DNA of 64,000 nucleotides, taken from positions 331,461 through 395,460 of the forward strand of contig NZ_NNBL01000003.1 in assembly GCF_002803065.1 (NCBI RefSeq). Direction: 5' to 3'. Below are positions 7,268 to 14,312 of this stretch, piece after piece (within the stretch, counting starts at the first letter, position 1; every line of letters begins with the position of its first letter). A program made the position numbers and the translations under genes. This DNA is from Streptomyces sp. CB01635 (GTDB lineage Bacteria; Actinomycetota; Actinomycetes; Streptomycetales; Streptomycetaceae). Below the pieces are notes generated by a model. That model was not told where the DNA came from, did not search any database, and was given only the letters and a program-made list of their open reading frames with translations.

Positions 7268-9249
7268 GTCCCGCTCCCGAGTATCGGCGACGTACGGGTG
7301 GGTGTCGTGAGTCGGTAGCGCTCCGCCTCGTTGACCAGAGCCACGTTGTAGTTCCTCCACAGTCGGGACAGGTGCACGAAGCCGTCGGCGAGGACCGGGC
7401 TGAGCTGCCTGCCCGGATCCGTGAGCGGGTCGCTCCACAGCCAGCGCGCCACCACCAGGTCGCGGATCACGGCGGGGACGGTCACCTGGTCGCCGGGGTC
7501 GGACGGCGCGAGCCGCGCCCGCAGTTCCAGCGGGCCGCCGGGGTGGGCGAGCCGGTTGGGGGCCGAGGTGATGGCGTGGAAGGCACTGAGCCACTCCTCC
7601 GTCCGAGCCGTGTTGCGCAGGGTCACGAGGTACTCGGCGACCTCGTCCACCTTTTCCAGGGCGAGAAGGTGGTAGAGCTCCTGAACGCGGTGCTCCCCGT
7701 TCGCGTAATGCTCTGCGAGGACCTCGTGCGCGGTGTCCCAGGCCCCGGCCCGACCGGCCAGGTGCCACAGCAGCATCCGCCGGAGCCAGGGATGGAGGGA
7801 CAGAGTGCCGGGAGCGCTCAGCAACCAGCGGCTGCGGATGTCGGTGAAGAGCTCCGCGCCGCGGCCGAGCAGCTGCGCGCCCACGAACAGGTCGTCGGCC
7901 GCGGCACATTGGGCGAGGCGGTCGCGGTCCGCGGCGTCGAAGTCGGCGAGCAGGTCGTCGAGCGCGGCGTCCACGAGCAACGGCTTGCGTCCCCCGGCCG
8001 ACACGGTGCGCTGCGGCAGGTCGCGCAGCCAGAGGTTCTGCTGCGGGCCCGGCACCTGGGGCACGTTCGGCCCGCCGAGCACTTCGAAGACCTGCTGGAC
8101 GGCCTTGGGCAGACCGCCGGTGAGCCGGTGGACGAACGGCGCGAGCGTGGTGAAGGGACCGAGCTCGGGGTGCGTGTTGAGCTGCTGTTCCACATGGATG
8201 CGCACCTCCTCCCGGTCGAGGTCGCGCATGCGCAGCGGATACCACCAGGTGTCCTGGCCGTCCCCGGACGGGCGGTGCTCGCGCCAGTCGGCGAGAGAGG
8301 CCCGGTCGGGCTCACGCGGCCGCCAGGGCCACTCCTCGCCGGTCGCGGGGCCCCAGCGGGGCAGCCACCGGTTGCAGCCCGCGACGACGGACAGCGGGTC
8401 GCACGGGCGGCGCCCGAGCACCGTGTCGTCGTGCCGGGCCTGGAGCAGCAGATCGAGGAACTCGCGGCCGTGGTCGGTGTGCGTCTCGTCGAGCAGCAGC
8501 AGGTACGAGCGCGGCCGGAAGGGCCCCTTGACGCTGGTGCGGAGGTCTTCCAGGAAGGCTGCGCACAGGAGTTGGTCGAGCCGGAGCTTGTCGCGCTCGT
8601 CGCCCTGGTGACGCCAGCGGTTGAGTTCGAGCAGGGACTCCCAGGGGTCGGAGCTGTGGGTGAGGCGGTGCTGTCCGAACCAGGCTGCGGCCGAGTGGTC
8701 CCAGCGCCCGGCCCAGGACCGCGCGGACGTGTCGGTCGCCGCGGAGAGCAGCGTACGCGCGCTCCGGCTCGCTCCTTCGGGTGCGTCGATCGAGGCCTGG
8801 GCAACCGTCAGATAGGCACCCAGATAGTCGCCGTGCTGGTGCTTGGCCTTCTTCTCGAGGTCCGTGAGGGCGCCCCTGATACCGCGCTGTCCGCCGGTGA
8901 GGGCCTGATGCGGAAGGTCCTGGTCGGAGGCGAGCAGCCCCAGGGCGAGACGCGGGAACGAGGTGTGCCGGTAGCTCGGCAGGTTCCGGGCCAACTGCCG
9001 GGCGAGCAGACCGAGGGCGTAGCGCGGCAGCAGCTCCTGGCCCGACGTGAACTTGACGTATCCGAACGGGTACTGGGTCCCGAACTGCTCCATCAGGACG
9101 CACAGCAGCTCGCTGGTGCCGCTGCCGCGTGGCCCGAGCAGCATCGTCAGTGGACGCTCCGCGGCGCGGTCGAGCGCGAGCGTCGACTCCACGAGCGAGA
9201 CGATGCCTCCGCGCCCTCGCACGCCGGTGACTGCCGAGTGCTCCGTCAC
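7264..9249 (-). CDS. STAND-like P-loop protein with lysine-less Walker A
   Basis: 661 aa from GTG 9249, preceded by GGGAGCAGGGGC. The N-terminus resembles an AAA/STAND NTPase: GPRGSGTSELL (39-49) is the P-loop and RSYLLLLDETH (247-257) the Walker B. The invariant Walker A lysine is replaced by threonine (GSGTS instead of GSGKT), so ATP hydrolysis may be lost or unusual. The rest is mostly helical with LTGGLPKAVQQVFEVL, typical of STAND/AAA lid regions, and a winged-helix-like segment near 440-500. No membrane segment is visible. It is the first gene of the minus-strand cluster and is fused by an ATGA overlap to the sensor gene, suggesting it is the sensor's cytoplasmic partner. Specific function unknown. 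Confidence 0.75.
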   Translation of the reverse strand: MTEHSAVTGVRGRGGIVSLVESTLALDRAAERPLTMLLGPRGSGTSELLCVLMEQFGTQYPFGYVKFTSGQELLPRYALGLLARQLARNLPSYRHTSFPRLALGLLASDQDLPHQALTGGQRGIRGALTDLEKKAKHQHGDYLGAYLTVAQASIDAPEGASRSARTLLSAATDTSARSWAGRWDHSAAAWFGQHRLTHSSDPWESLLELNRWRHQGDERDKLRLDQLLCAAFLEDLRTSVKGPFRPRSYLLLLDETHTDHGREFLDLLLQARHDDTVLGRRPCDPLSVVAGCNRWLPRWGPATGEEWPWRPREPDRASLADWREHRPSGDGQDTWWYPLRMRDLDREEVRIHVEQQLNTHPELGPFTTLAPFVHRLTGGLPKAVQQVFEVLGGPNVPQVPGPQQNLWLRDLPQRTVSAGGRKPLLVDAALDDLLADFDAADRDRLAQCAAADDLFVGAQLLGRGAELFTDIRSRWLLSAPGTLSLHPWLRRMLLWHLAGRAGAWDTAHEVLAEHYANGEHRVQELYHLLALEKVDEVAEYLVTLRNTARTEEWLSAFHAITSAPNRLAHPGGPLELRARLAPSDPGDQVTVPAVIRDLVVARWLWSDPLTDPGRQLSPVLADGFVHLSRLWRNYNVALVNEAERYRLTTPTRTSPILGSGT

Positions 9250-9405
9250 GGCCCCTGCTCCCTCGTATCTCGGTGATCTGCAGGGCATCAGTGCAGCGAG
9301 AATGCCACAGGAGGCACTCCGTGACGTCAAGTATTCAGGTTTCCCGCCGAGTTGGCTGATCTTTGGCGGGAGCGGTCTGCGGCAGGCGCCGGTGCGGCCC
9401 CGGTC

Positions 9406-9948
9406 TCAGGCGCCGCGCGGCGGTTCCACGCGGGCCAGCCACGAGGTGAGCAGGGACTCCAGGTGCTCGGCCTCGTCCGGTCCGAGGGCGGCGAGGAGGC
9501 GGTGTTCGTTGGCCATGTGCTCGCTGAACGCGTCGTCGATCAGGTCCCGGCCCGCGGGCGTGAGGGCCACCACCCGGCCCCGGCCGTCCCCCGCCGCGCG
9601 GCGGCGTGTGACGAGGCCGCCGCGTTCGAGGCGGTCGATCCGCTTCGTCATCGCTCCGGTCGTGACCATGGTGTGCGCGGCCAGCTCGCCGGGGGCCCGC
9701 TCGAAGGGCTCGCCGGCGCGGCGCAGCGCGGCCAGGACGTCGAACTCGCCTTCGCTCAGGCCGTATCGCCGGTAGACGAGGCACAACTGCTCGGTGAGCA
9801 GCGCGCCCAGGCGGTGCAGACGGCCGATGACTCCCTGGGGGGTGACGTCGACGTCCGGCCGCTCGCGGGCCCACTCGGCCTGGATGCGGGCGATGTGGTC
9901 GAGGGGCCGACCGGGGCGGTGGGGCCCGTGGGGCTGTTCCGGGAGCAT
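9406..9948 (-). CDS. MarR-family transcriptional regulator
   Basis: 180 aa winged-helix repressor. The core (about 50-140) has the MarR order: helices, recognition region APGELAAHTMVTTGAMTKRIDRL, and the wing GGLVTRRRAAGDGRGRVVALT with the DxR-type turn. It is divergent from an EamA exporter gene, and a 39-bp palindrome covers the space between them. It therefore probably represses both genes until a small lipophilic or phenolic ligand binds. The minus-strand -10 TATAGT (9960-9955) ends 6 bases before the ATG at 9948 and no ribosome-binding site is present, so the mRNA is probably leaderless. Confidence 0.9.
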   Translation of the reverse strand: MLPEQPHGPHRPGRPLDHIARIQAEWARERPDVDVTPQGVIGRLHRLGALLTEQLCLVYRRYGLSEGEFDVLAALRRAGEPFERAPGELAAHTMVTTGAMTKRIDRLERGGLVTRRRAAGDGRGRVVALTPAGRDLIDDAFSEHMANEHRLLAALGPDEAEHLESLLTSWLARVEPPRGA

Positions 9949-9951
9949 GGC

Positions 9952-9980
9952 TTCACTATAGCTTCCATGGAAGACATAAT
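9952..9980 (+). promoter_or_regulatory. Promoter of the EamA transporter gene
   Basis: TTCACT (9952-9957) as -35, a 17-bp spacer, and CATAAT (9975-9980) as -10. The expected transcription start falls on or next to the ATG at 9988, which would give a leaderless message. The -10 lies at the centre of the palindromic operator, so repressor binding should block polymerase directly. Confidence 0.6.
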
Positions 9981-9997
9981 GTCTTCCATGGAAGCTA
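9959..9997. promoter_or_regulatory. 39-bp perfect palindromic operator of the MarR/EamA pair
   Basis: Two 19-bp arms (9959-9977 and 9979-9997) are exact reverse complements around a single A at 9978. Each arm contains the 12-bp palindrome CTTCCATGGAAG (9962-9973 and 9983-9994), whose centres are 21 bp apart, two turns of the helix. Two MarR dimers could bind on the same DNA face. The site covers the putative -10 elements of both genes and the first codons of the EamA gene. Confidence 0.85.
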
Positions 9998-10911
9998 CTC
10001 TGCGATGGACGATGGTCACGGCGATCGCGCCCGTGGCATGGGGAACGACCTACTTCGTCACCCACGCCTACCTGCCCGCGGGGAACCCGCTCTACGGGGC
10101 GGTGCTCAGAGCCCTCCCGGCCGGGCTGCTGCTCCTGGCGGTCCGGCGCGAGCTGCCCCGCGGATCGTGGTGGTGGAAGTCCCTCGTCCTCGGCGCCCTC
10201 AACATGGGCGCCTTCTTCGCCCTGGTCTACGTCGCGGCGCAACTCCTGCCGACGAGCACCGCCTCGACGATCATGGCGACGTCCCCGGTGGTCATGATGG
10301 CCATCGCCTGGGCGCTACTCGCCGAACGGCCCAGCCCGGCGCACCTCGTGGGCGCCGCCGTCGGGATCGCCGGCGTCTGTCTGATGCTGCTGACCGGGGC
10401 CGCGTCGGCCGCCCCTCTCGGAGTGCTCGCCTCCGTCGCGGCGATGGGCATGTCGTCCCTCGGCTACATCCTCGCCAAGCGCTGGAGCCACGCGTCCGAC
10501 GTGCTCGCGTCGACGTCCTGGCAGCTGATCGCCGGAGGCCTCCTGCTGCTGCCGTTCGCCGTGATGGTGGAGGGGGCGCCGCCGTCGCTCGACGCGCCGG
10601 CCGTCCTGGGCTTCGGCTACGTCACCGTCGTGGCGACGGCGCTCGCGTTCGCCGCCTGGTTCGCGGGCCTGCGCCACCTGCCCGCCGCGACGGTCGGACT
10701 CGTCGGGCTGCTCAACCCGGTGACCGGGGTACTCCTGGGCACGCTGGTCGCGGGGGAGTCGCTCACCGCGCGCCAGGTCTGCGGCCTGCTCCTGGTCCTC
10801 GCCGGCATCCTCATAGGCCGGCGGGTGCGCCGCGCCCCGAGGATCCGCGGCACCGCGGCAGCGGTGACGGTGCCCGGCCCCGCTCCGGAGGCCGGGCACC
10901 GTCATGAGTGA
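9988..10911 (+). CDS. EamA/DMT-family exporter
   Basis: 307 aa membrane protein of the drug/metabolite transporter superfamily with two EamA repeats of about five helices each. Each half ends in a typical conserved stretch (TIMATSPVVMMAIAWALLAERP; VGLVGLLNPVTGVLLG). It is likely to export a metabolite or toxic compound; the substrate is unknown. Three in-frame ATGs (9967, 9979, 9988) lie inside the operator. 9988 is chosen because the -10 at 9975-9980 predicts transcription starting there, leaderless. Regulation by the divergent MarR protein is very likely from the shared palindrome. The last codons overlap a strong hairpin. Confidence 0.85.
   Translation: MEATLRWTMVTAIAPVAWGTTYFVTHAYLPAGNPLYGAVLRALPAGLLLLAVRRELPRGSWWWKSLVLGALNMGAFFALVYVAAQLLPTSTASTIMATSPVVMMAIAWALLAERPSPAHLVGAAVGIAGVCLMLLTGAASAAPLGVLASVAAMGMSSLGYILAKRWSHASDVLASTSWQLIAGGLLLLPFAVMVEGAPPSLDAPAVLGFGYVTVVATALAFAAWFAGLRHLPAATVGLVGLLNPVTGVLLGTLVAGESLTARQVCGLLLVLAGILIGRRVRRAPRIRGTAAAVTVPGPAPEAGHRHE
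10866..10903. terminator. Hairpin between convergent EamA and cdhB genes
   Basis: A perfect 14-bp stem (10866-10879 with 10890-10903) and a 10-nt loop, GC-rich and without a T-tract, as usual in Streptomyces. It overlaps the last codons of the EamA gene and lies before the end of the convergent cdhB gene, so it can serve both. Confidence 0.7.
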
Positions 10912-10920
10912 ACCGCGGAC

Positions 10921-11397
10921 CTACACCACCGCGATCGACCTTCCCGCCCACTCGGGCGGCGGCTCGGTCAGCTCGGTGAAGCGCTCGCGGACCTCGTCGG
11001 GGAACGGCGCCGCGCGCCCCGCCTTCTGGTCGACATGCACCGCGAGCAGCTCCGTCGTGGCGACCGGCTGCGCGTCCTCGGCCGGTTCCGCGCCGGGGGC
11101 CGCGACGATGTACATCTCGTGGGTGAAGCGGGCCTTCTTGGCGGCGGCGCCCAGGACCCGGCTGCGGACGGCGAGTGTCGCTCCCTCCGGGACGTCGCGC
11201 AGATAGCGCAGGTGGGACTCGACCGTGTAGAGGGAGCAGCCGGTGGACTCGCGGTACCCGGAGTGCAGGCCCGTCTCGATCATCAGCGCGTCGGTGGCGT
11301 GCCCGAAGACGAGGACGTAGAACGCCTCGCTCATATGGCCGTTGTAGTCGATCCACTCGGTGCGGACGGTGCTGTGCAGCAGGGGCAGCGGTGTCAC
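10921..11397 (-). CDS. cdhB: Betainyl-CoA thioesterase-like hot-dog protein
   Basis: 158 aa hot-dog-fold thioesterase with the signature EWIDYNGHMSEAFYVLVF (Asp and His of the 4-hydroxybenzoyl-CoA thioesterase type). The start GTG 11397 overlaps the stop of cdhA as GTGA and has the ribosome-binding site AAAGGAGG. In Pseudomonas the cdhA-cdhB-cdhC genes degrade carnitine and CdhB releases glycine betaine from betainyl-CoA. The same three families occur here in one operon. The sequence has the family features but the exact substrate is inferred from context. Confidence 0.8.
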   Translation of the reverse strand: MTPLPLLHSTVRTEWIDYNGHMSEAFYVLVFGHATDALMIETGLHSGYRESTGCSLYTVESHLRYLRDVPEGATLAVRSRVLGAAAKKARFTHEMYIVAAPGAEPAEDAQPVATTELLAVHVDQKAGRAAPFPDEVRERFTELTEPPPEWAGRSIAVV

Positions 11398-12362
11398 TTG
11401 CCTGCCTCCTTTCGCGCGCCCGGCAGGCGGCCCGTCGCTCGCAGTACGTCGATGACGCCCTGGTCGCGCTCGGCCACGAGGTCGGCGATGGTCCGCCCGG
11501 CCGCCGCGTCGTCGCAGCCGGCGACCACGGAGTCGTACAGCGCCTTGTCGAGCTCGGGGGCTTCGAGGCGGGTCCACGGCGACTTCAGCGAGGGGCCGAA
11601 GTGGTCCAGCATGTGCGCCATGCCGCCCTCGCCGCCCGCGAGTGCGAACGTCAGCATCGGGCCCATGAAGGCCCAGCGCAGGCCAGGTCCCTCGGTGATG
11701 GAGTCGTCGATCTCCTTCACCGTGGCCTCGCCGTTGGCGACCATGTGCAGGGCCTCGCGCCACAGTGCTTCCTGGAGGCGGTTGGCGATGAAGCCGGGCA
11801 CCTCGCGGTCCATGGTGATGACGGACTTCCCCGCCACCTCGTAGAAGCGGGAGGCCCACGCCACCGCCTCGGCCGAGGTCCGCTCACCGCCGACCACCTC
11901 GACCAGTGGGATGAGGTACGGCGGGTTGAACGGGTGCCCCACGACGAGGCGGCCCGCACCCTCCGCGTCCGTCTGCATGTCCGTCATCGGATAGCCCGAC
12001 GTGGACGAGGCGATGACGACTCCGGGCGGCGTGGCGGCGTCCAGGCGGGCCAGCAGGTCGCGCTTGAGGTCCAGCTTCTCCGGGGCGCTCTCCTGGACGA
12101 ACTCGGTGTCCGCCACGGCCTCTTCGAGGGTGGCCGTCACCGTGAGGCGGTCCGTGGACGCACCGTCCGCGAGGCCCAGCTGGGTGAGCGCGGGCCACGC
12201 GGCGTCGACGAGACGGCGCAGCCGCAGCTCCGCATCCGGCGCCGGGTCCCAGGCCGTGACGTCGTAGCCGCGAGCCAGGAAGTGGGCGACCCAGCCGCCG
12301 CCGATCACCCCGGCGCCCACACAGGCGACGCGGCGTACGTTCTCGGGTTCGGTCGAGGTCAT
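11394..12362 (-). CDS. cdhA: L-carnitine dehydrogenase
   Basis: 322 aa enzyme of the 3-hydroxyacyl-CoA dehydrogenase fold. An N-terminal Rossmann domain (GAGVIGGGWVAHFLARG, residues 16-32) binds NAD. SSTSGYPMTDMQ and GHPFNPPYLIPLVEVVGG follow, and the helical C-terminal domain contains HFGPSLKSPWTRL and LQEALWREALHMV, as in known carnitine dehydrogenases. Expected reaction: L-carnitine + NAD to 3-dehydrocarnitine. ATG 12362 starts 2 bases after the cdhC stop. The flanking BKACE and thioesterase genes supply the next two steps and are the main reason for choosing carnitine over a general 3-hydroxyacyl-CoA substrate. Confidence 0.85.
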   Translation of the reverse strand: MTSTEPENVRRVACVGAGVIGGGWVAHFLARGYDVTAWDPAPDAELRLRRLVDAAWPALTQLGLADGASTDRLTVTATLEEAVADTEFVQESAPEKLDLKRDLLARLDAATPPGVVIASSTSGYPMTDMQTDAEGAGRLVVGHPFNPPYLIPLVEVVGGERTSAEAVAWASRFYEVAGKSVITMDREVPGFIANRLQEALWREALHMVANGEATVKEIDDSITEGPGLRWAFMGPMLTFALAGGEGGMAHMLDHFGPSLKSPWTRLEAPELDKALYDSVVAGCDDAAAGRTIADLVAERDQGVIDVLRATGRLPGARKEAGK

Positions 12363-12364
12363 GA

Positions 12365-13285
12365 TCAGGCGGTTCCTTCCTGGGCGACGGACGGGGTGCG
12401 GGGCTTGAGGCCGAGCTTCTGACGGGCCTCGTCCGGGGTGGCGACGCGGGCGCCCATCGCCTCGACGATCGTCACGGCGCGCTCGACGAGCTGCGCGTTG
12501 GTGGCCTTGACGCCCTTGCCGAGGTAGAGGTTGTCCTCCAGTCCCACGCGGACGTGGCCGCCGAGTACGACGGACTGCGCGACCCACGGCATCTGCATGC
12601 GGCCCAGCGCGAAGCTCGCCCACTGGGCGCCCTCAGGCAGCATGTTGACCATCGACTGGAGTACGCCCGGGTCGGCCGGCGCGCCCCACGGGATGCCCAT
12701 GCAGAGCTGGAAGACGGTCGGGTCGTCGAGCAGGCCCTCGGCGAGCAACTGCTTGGCGAACCAGAGGTGACCCGTGTCGAAGATCTCCAACTCGGGCCGT
12801 ACTCCCAGCTCCTGAATGCGCCGGGCGCCCGCGCGGAGCATGTCCGGGGTGGAGACGTAGAGGTTGCTGCCGTCGCCGAAGTTGAGGGAGCCGCAGTCCA
12901 GGGTGCAGATGTCGGGGAGCAGGTCCTCGACGTGCGGGAGCCTTTCGAGGCCGCCGACGAGGTCGGTCCCGGGCAGCTGCTTGAGCGGCTCGTCCGGGTC
13001 GATGACCAGGTCGCCGCCCATCCCGGCGGTGAGGTTGATGACGACGTCGGTACCGGTCTCCTTGATCCGCTCGACGACCTCGCGGTACAGCCGCGGGTCG
13101 CGCGAGGGCGCTCCGGTCTCGGGGTCGCGTACGTGGATGTGGACCTCGGCGGCGCCCGCGTCCGCCGCCTCCACCGCGGAGCGGGCTATCTGCTCGGGGG
13201 TGACCGGTACGTGGGGGCTCTTGCGGACGGTGTCGCCGGCGCCGGTGAGGGCGCAGGTGATGATGACGTCCTGGTTCATGGGCAT
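12365..13285 (-). CDS. cdhC: 3-keto acid cleavage enzyme (BKACE), 3-dehydrocarnitine type
   Basis: 306 aa TIM-barrel BKACE family protein (formerly DUF849). It has zinc-ligand and active-site motifs [17 protein letters not shown] and LTAGMGG, and a C-terminal [17 protein letters not shown]. The enzyme condenses a beta-keto acid with acetyl-CoA and cleaves it to acetoacetate plus a new acyl-CoA; for 3-dehydrocarnitine the product is betainyl-CoA. ATG 13285 is chosen over ATG 13279 for its distance to AAGGAG. It is the first catabolic gene, 62 bp downstream of the regulator gene on the same strand. Substrate is inferred from the operon partners. Confidence 0.85.
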   Translation of the reverse strand: MPMNQDVIITCALTGAGDTVRKSPHVPVTPEQIARSAVEAADAGAAEVHIHVRDPETGAPSRDPRLYREVVERIKETGTDVVINLTAGMGGDLVIDPDEPLKQLPGTDLVGGLERLPHVEDLLPDICTLDCGSLNFGDGSNLYVSTPDMLRAGARRIQELGVRPELEIFDTGHLWFAKQLLAEGLLDDPTVFQLCMGIPWGAPADPGVLQSMVNMLPEGAQWASFALGRMQMPWVAQSVVLGGHVRVGLEDNLYLGKGVKATNAQLVERAVTIVEAMGARVATPDEARQKLGLKPRTPSVAQEGTA

Positions 13286-13347
13286 GCGGACATCGCTCCT
13301 TGGGCCCGAAGGCCGTTGGGGGCAGGGGGATGTGAGGGAGAGTCAGT

Positions 13348-14196
13348 TCATTGGGGGGCGGGCGCGGTCAGGGTGCTGTCGACGTACGTGAGCAGCGCCG
13401 TGTGCATCGCTTCGGCGTCGGTGCCGGGAGCCGTGGCGAGCACCTGGGTGGCCAGGCCGTCGATCAGGGCGGTGAGCGCGAGCGCCGCCGTCTCCGGGTC
13501 GACGGGCCTGAACGAACCCCGCGCGACACCGCGCCGCACCACGTCGGCGACGGTCTCGCGCCACTGCCGGTAGTACTCGGCGTGCAGGTCGCCGACCGCC
13601 GTGGAGCGGGCCGCCTCGGCCCACAGGTCCAGCCACACCGCCCACTGCCTGCGCTGCTGTGCGGTGCGCGGTGTCTGGAGCGCGATGAGCTGGCGCAGCT
13701 CGTCGGCCGGGTCCGCCGCGTCGGCAATGCGCGCCGCCCGGTGGGCGGTGTCCTCGTCCATGCACCACCGCACGGCCGCCTCGAGGAGTTCCGCGCGGCC
13801 GGGGAAGTGGTAGTGGATGGCGGCCGTGCTGGTCGCGCAGGCCTCGGCGATGTCGGAGACCCGTACGGCGTGGAAGCCGCGCTCGGCGATCAGGCGGACC
13901 GTCTCGCGCACGATCTGCGAGGGGCGGCCGCCCTCGACCGGGACGGCGGTGTTCGCCGGGCGGGCCGGGGGCCGGTGCCGCGCGCCGAGCAGCCGGCCCG
14001 CGTCCACCTGCCCCTCGTCGGCGATCCGGGCCAGCTCGGCCGCCGTGAAGCGGCGCGTGCCGCTCAGGGACCGGGACAGCTTGGAGGGGTCCATGACGAT
14101 CCGCCGGGCGAACTCGCGCTGGCTCACCCCGGCGGCGGTGATCACCTCCCGCACCCGGGCGGCGACCTCGTCTCGGTTCTCGTCTTCGTGCTCCAC
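13348..14196 (-). CDS. XRE-TetR fusion transcriptional regulator
   Basis: 282 aa from GTG 14196. Residues 12-66 form a Cro/C1-type helix-turn-helix (VSQREFARRIVMDPSKLSRS). Residues 93-140 form a TetR-type DNA-binding domain (VSDIAEACATSTAAIHYHF), followed by a TetR C-terminal ligand/dimer domain. Two DNA-binding modules in one regulator are unusual. A 12-bp inverted repeat lies 16-44 bp upstream of the start and is the probable autoregulatory operator. The gene precedes the cdhC-cdhA-cdhB genes on the same strand, so it likely controls carnitine catabolism. The effector could be carnitine, a CoA ester or betaine; this is inferred. Confidence 0.85.
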   Translation of the reverse strand: MEHEDENRDEVAARVREVITAAGVSQREFARRIVMDPSKLSRSLSGTRRFTAAELARIADEGQVDAGRLLGARHRPPARPANTAVPVEGGRPSQIVRETVRLIAERGFHAVRVSDIAEACATSTAAIHYHFPGRAELLEAAVRWCMDEDTAHRAARIADAADPADELRQLIALQTPRTAQQRRQWAVWLDLWAEAARSTAVGDLHAEYYRQWRETVADVVRRGVARGSFRPVDPETAALALTALIDGLATQVLATAPGTDAEAMHTALLTYVDSTLTAPAPQ

Positions 14197-14211
14197 GGCC
14201 GACGACTCTAA

Positions 14212-14240
14212 CCACGTGTTGAGCAGATCTCAACACGTGG
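14212..14240. promoter_or_regulatory. Operator upstream of the XRE-TetR regulator
   Basis: Perfect 12-bp inverted repeat CCACGTGTTGAG / CTCAACACGTGG with a 5-bp spacer, placed 16 bp before the regulator start. The length and spacing suit a TetR dimer, and a larger footprint is possible given the second DNA-binding domain. Confidence 0.7.
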
Positions 14241-14268
14241 CCACACATCAATACAGATCAGTAGGCGA

Positions 14269-14306
14269 ATTGAGCTGCTGACTGGCGCATCAGTCGGCAG
14301 CTCAAT
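14269..14306. terminator. Terminator hairpin after the GH85 gene
   Basis: A 16-bp stem with one mismatch (14269-14284 with 14291-14306) and a 6-nt loop, just past the GH85 stop codon at 14313 on the minus strand. No T-tract. Confidence 0.65.
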
Positions 14307-14312
14307 GTGCGG

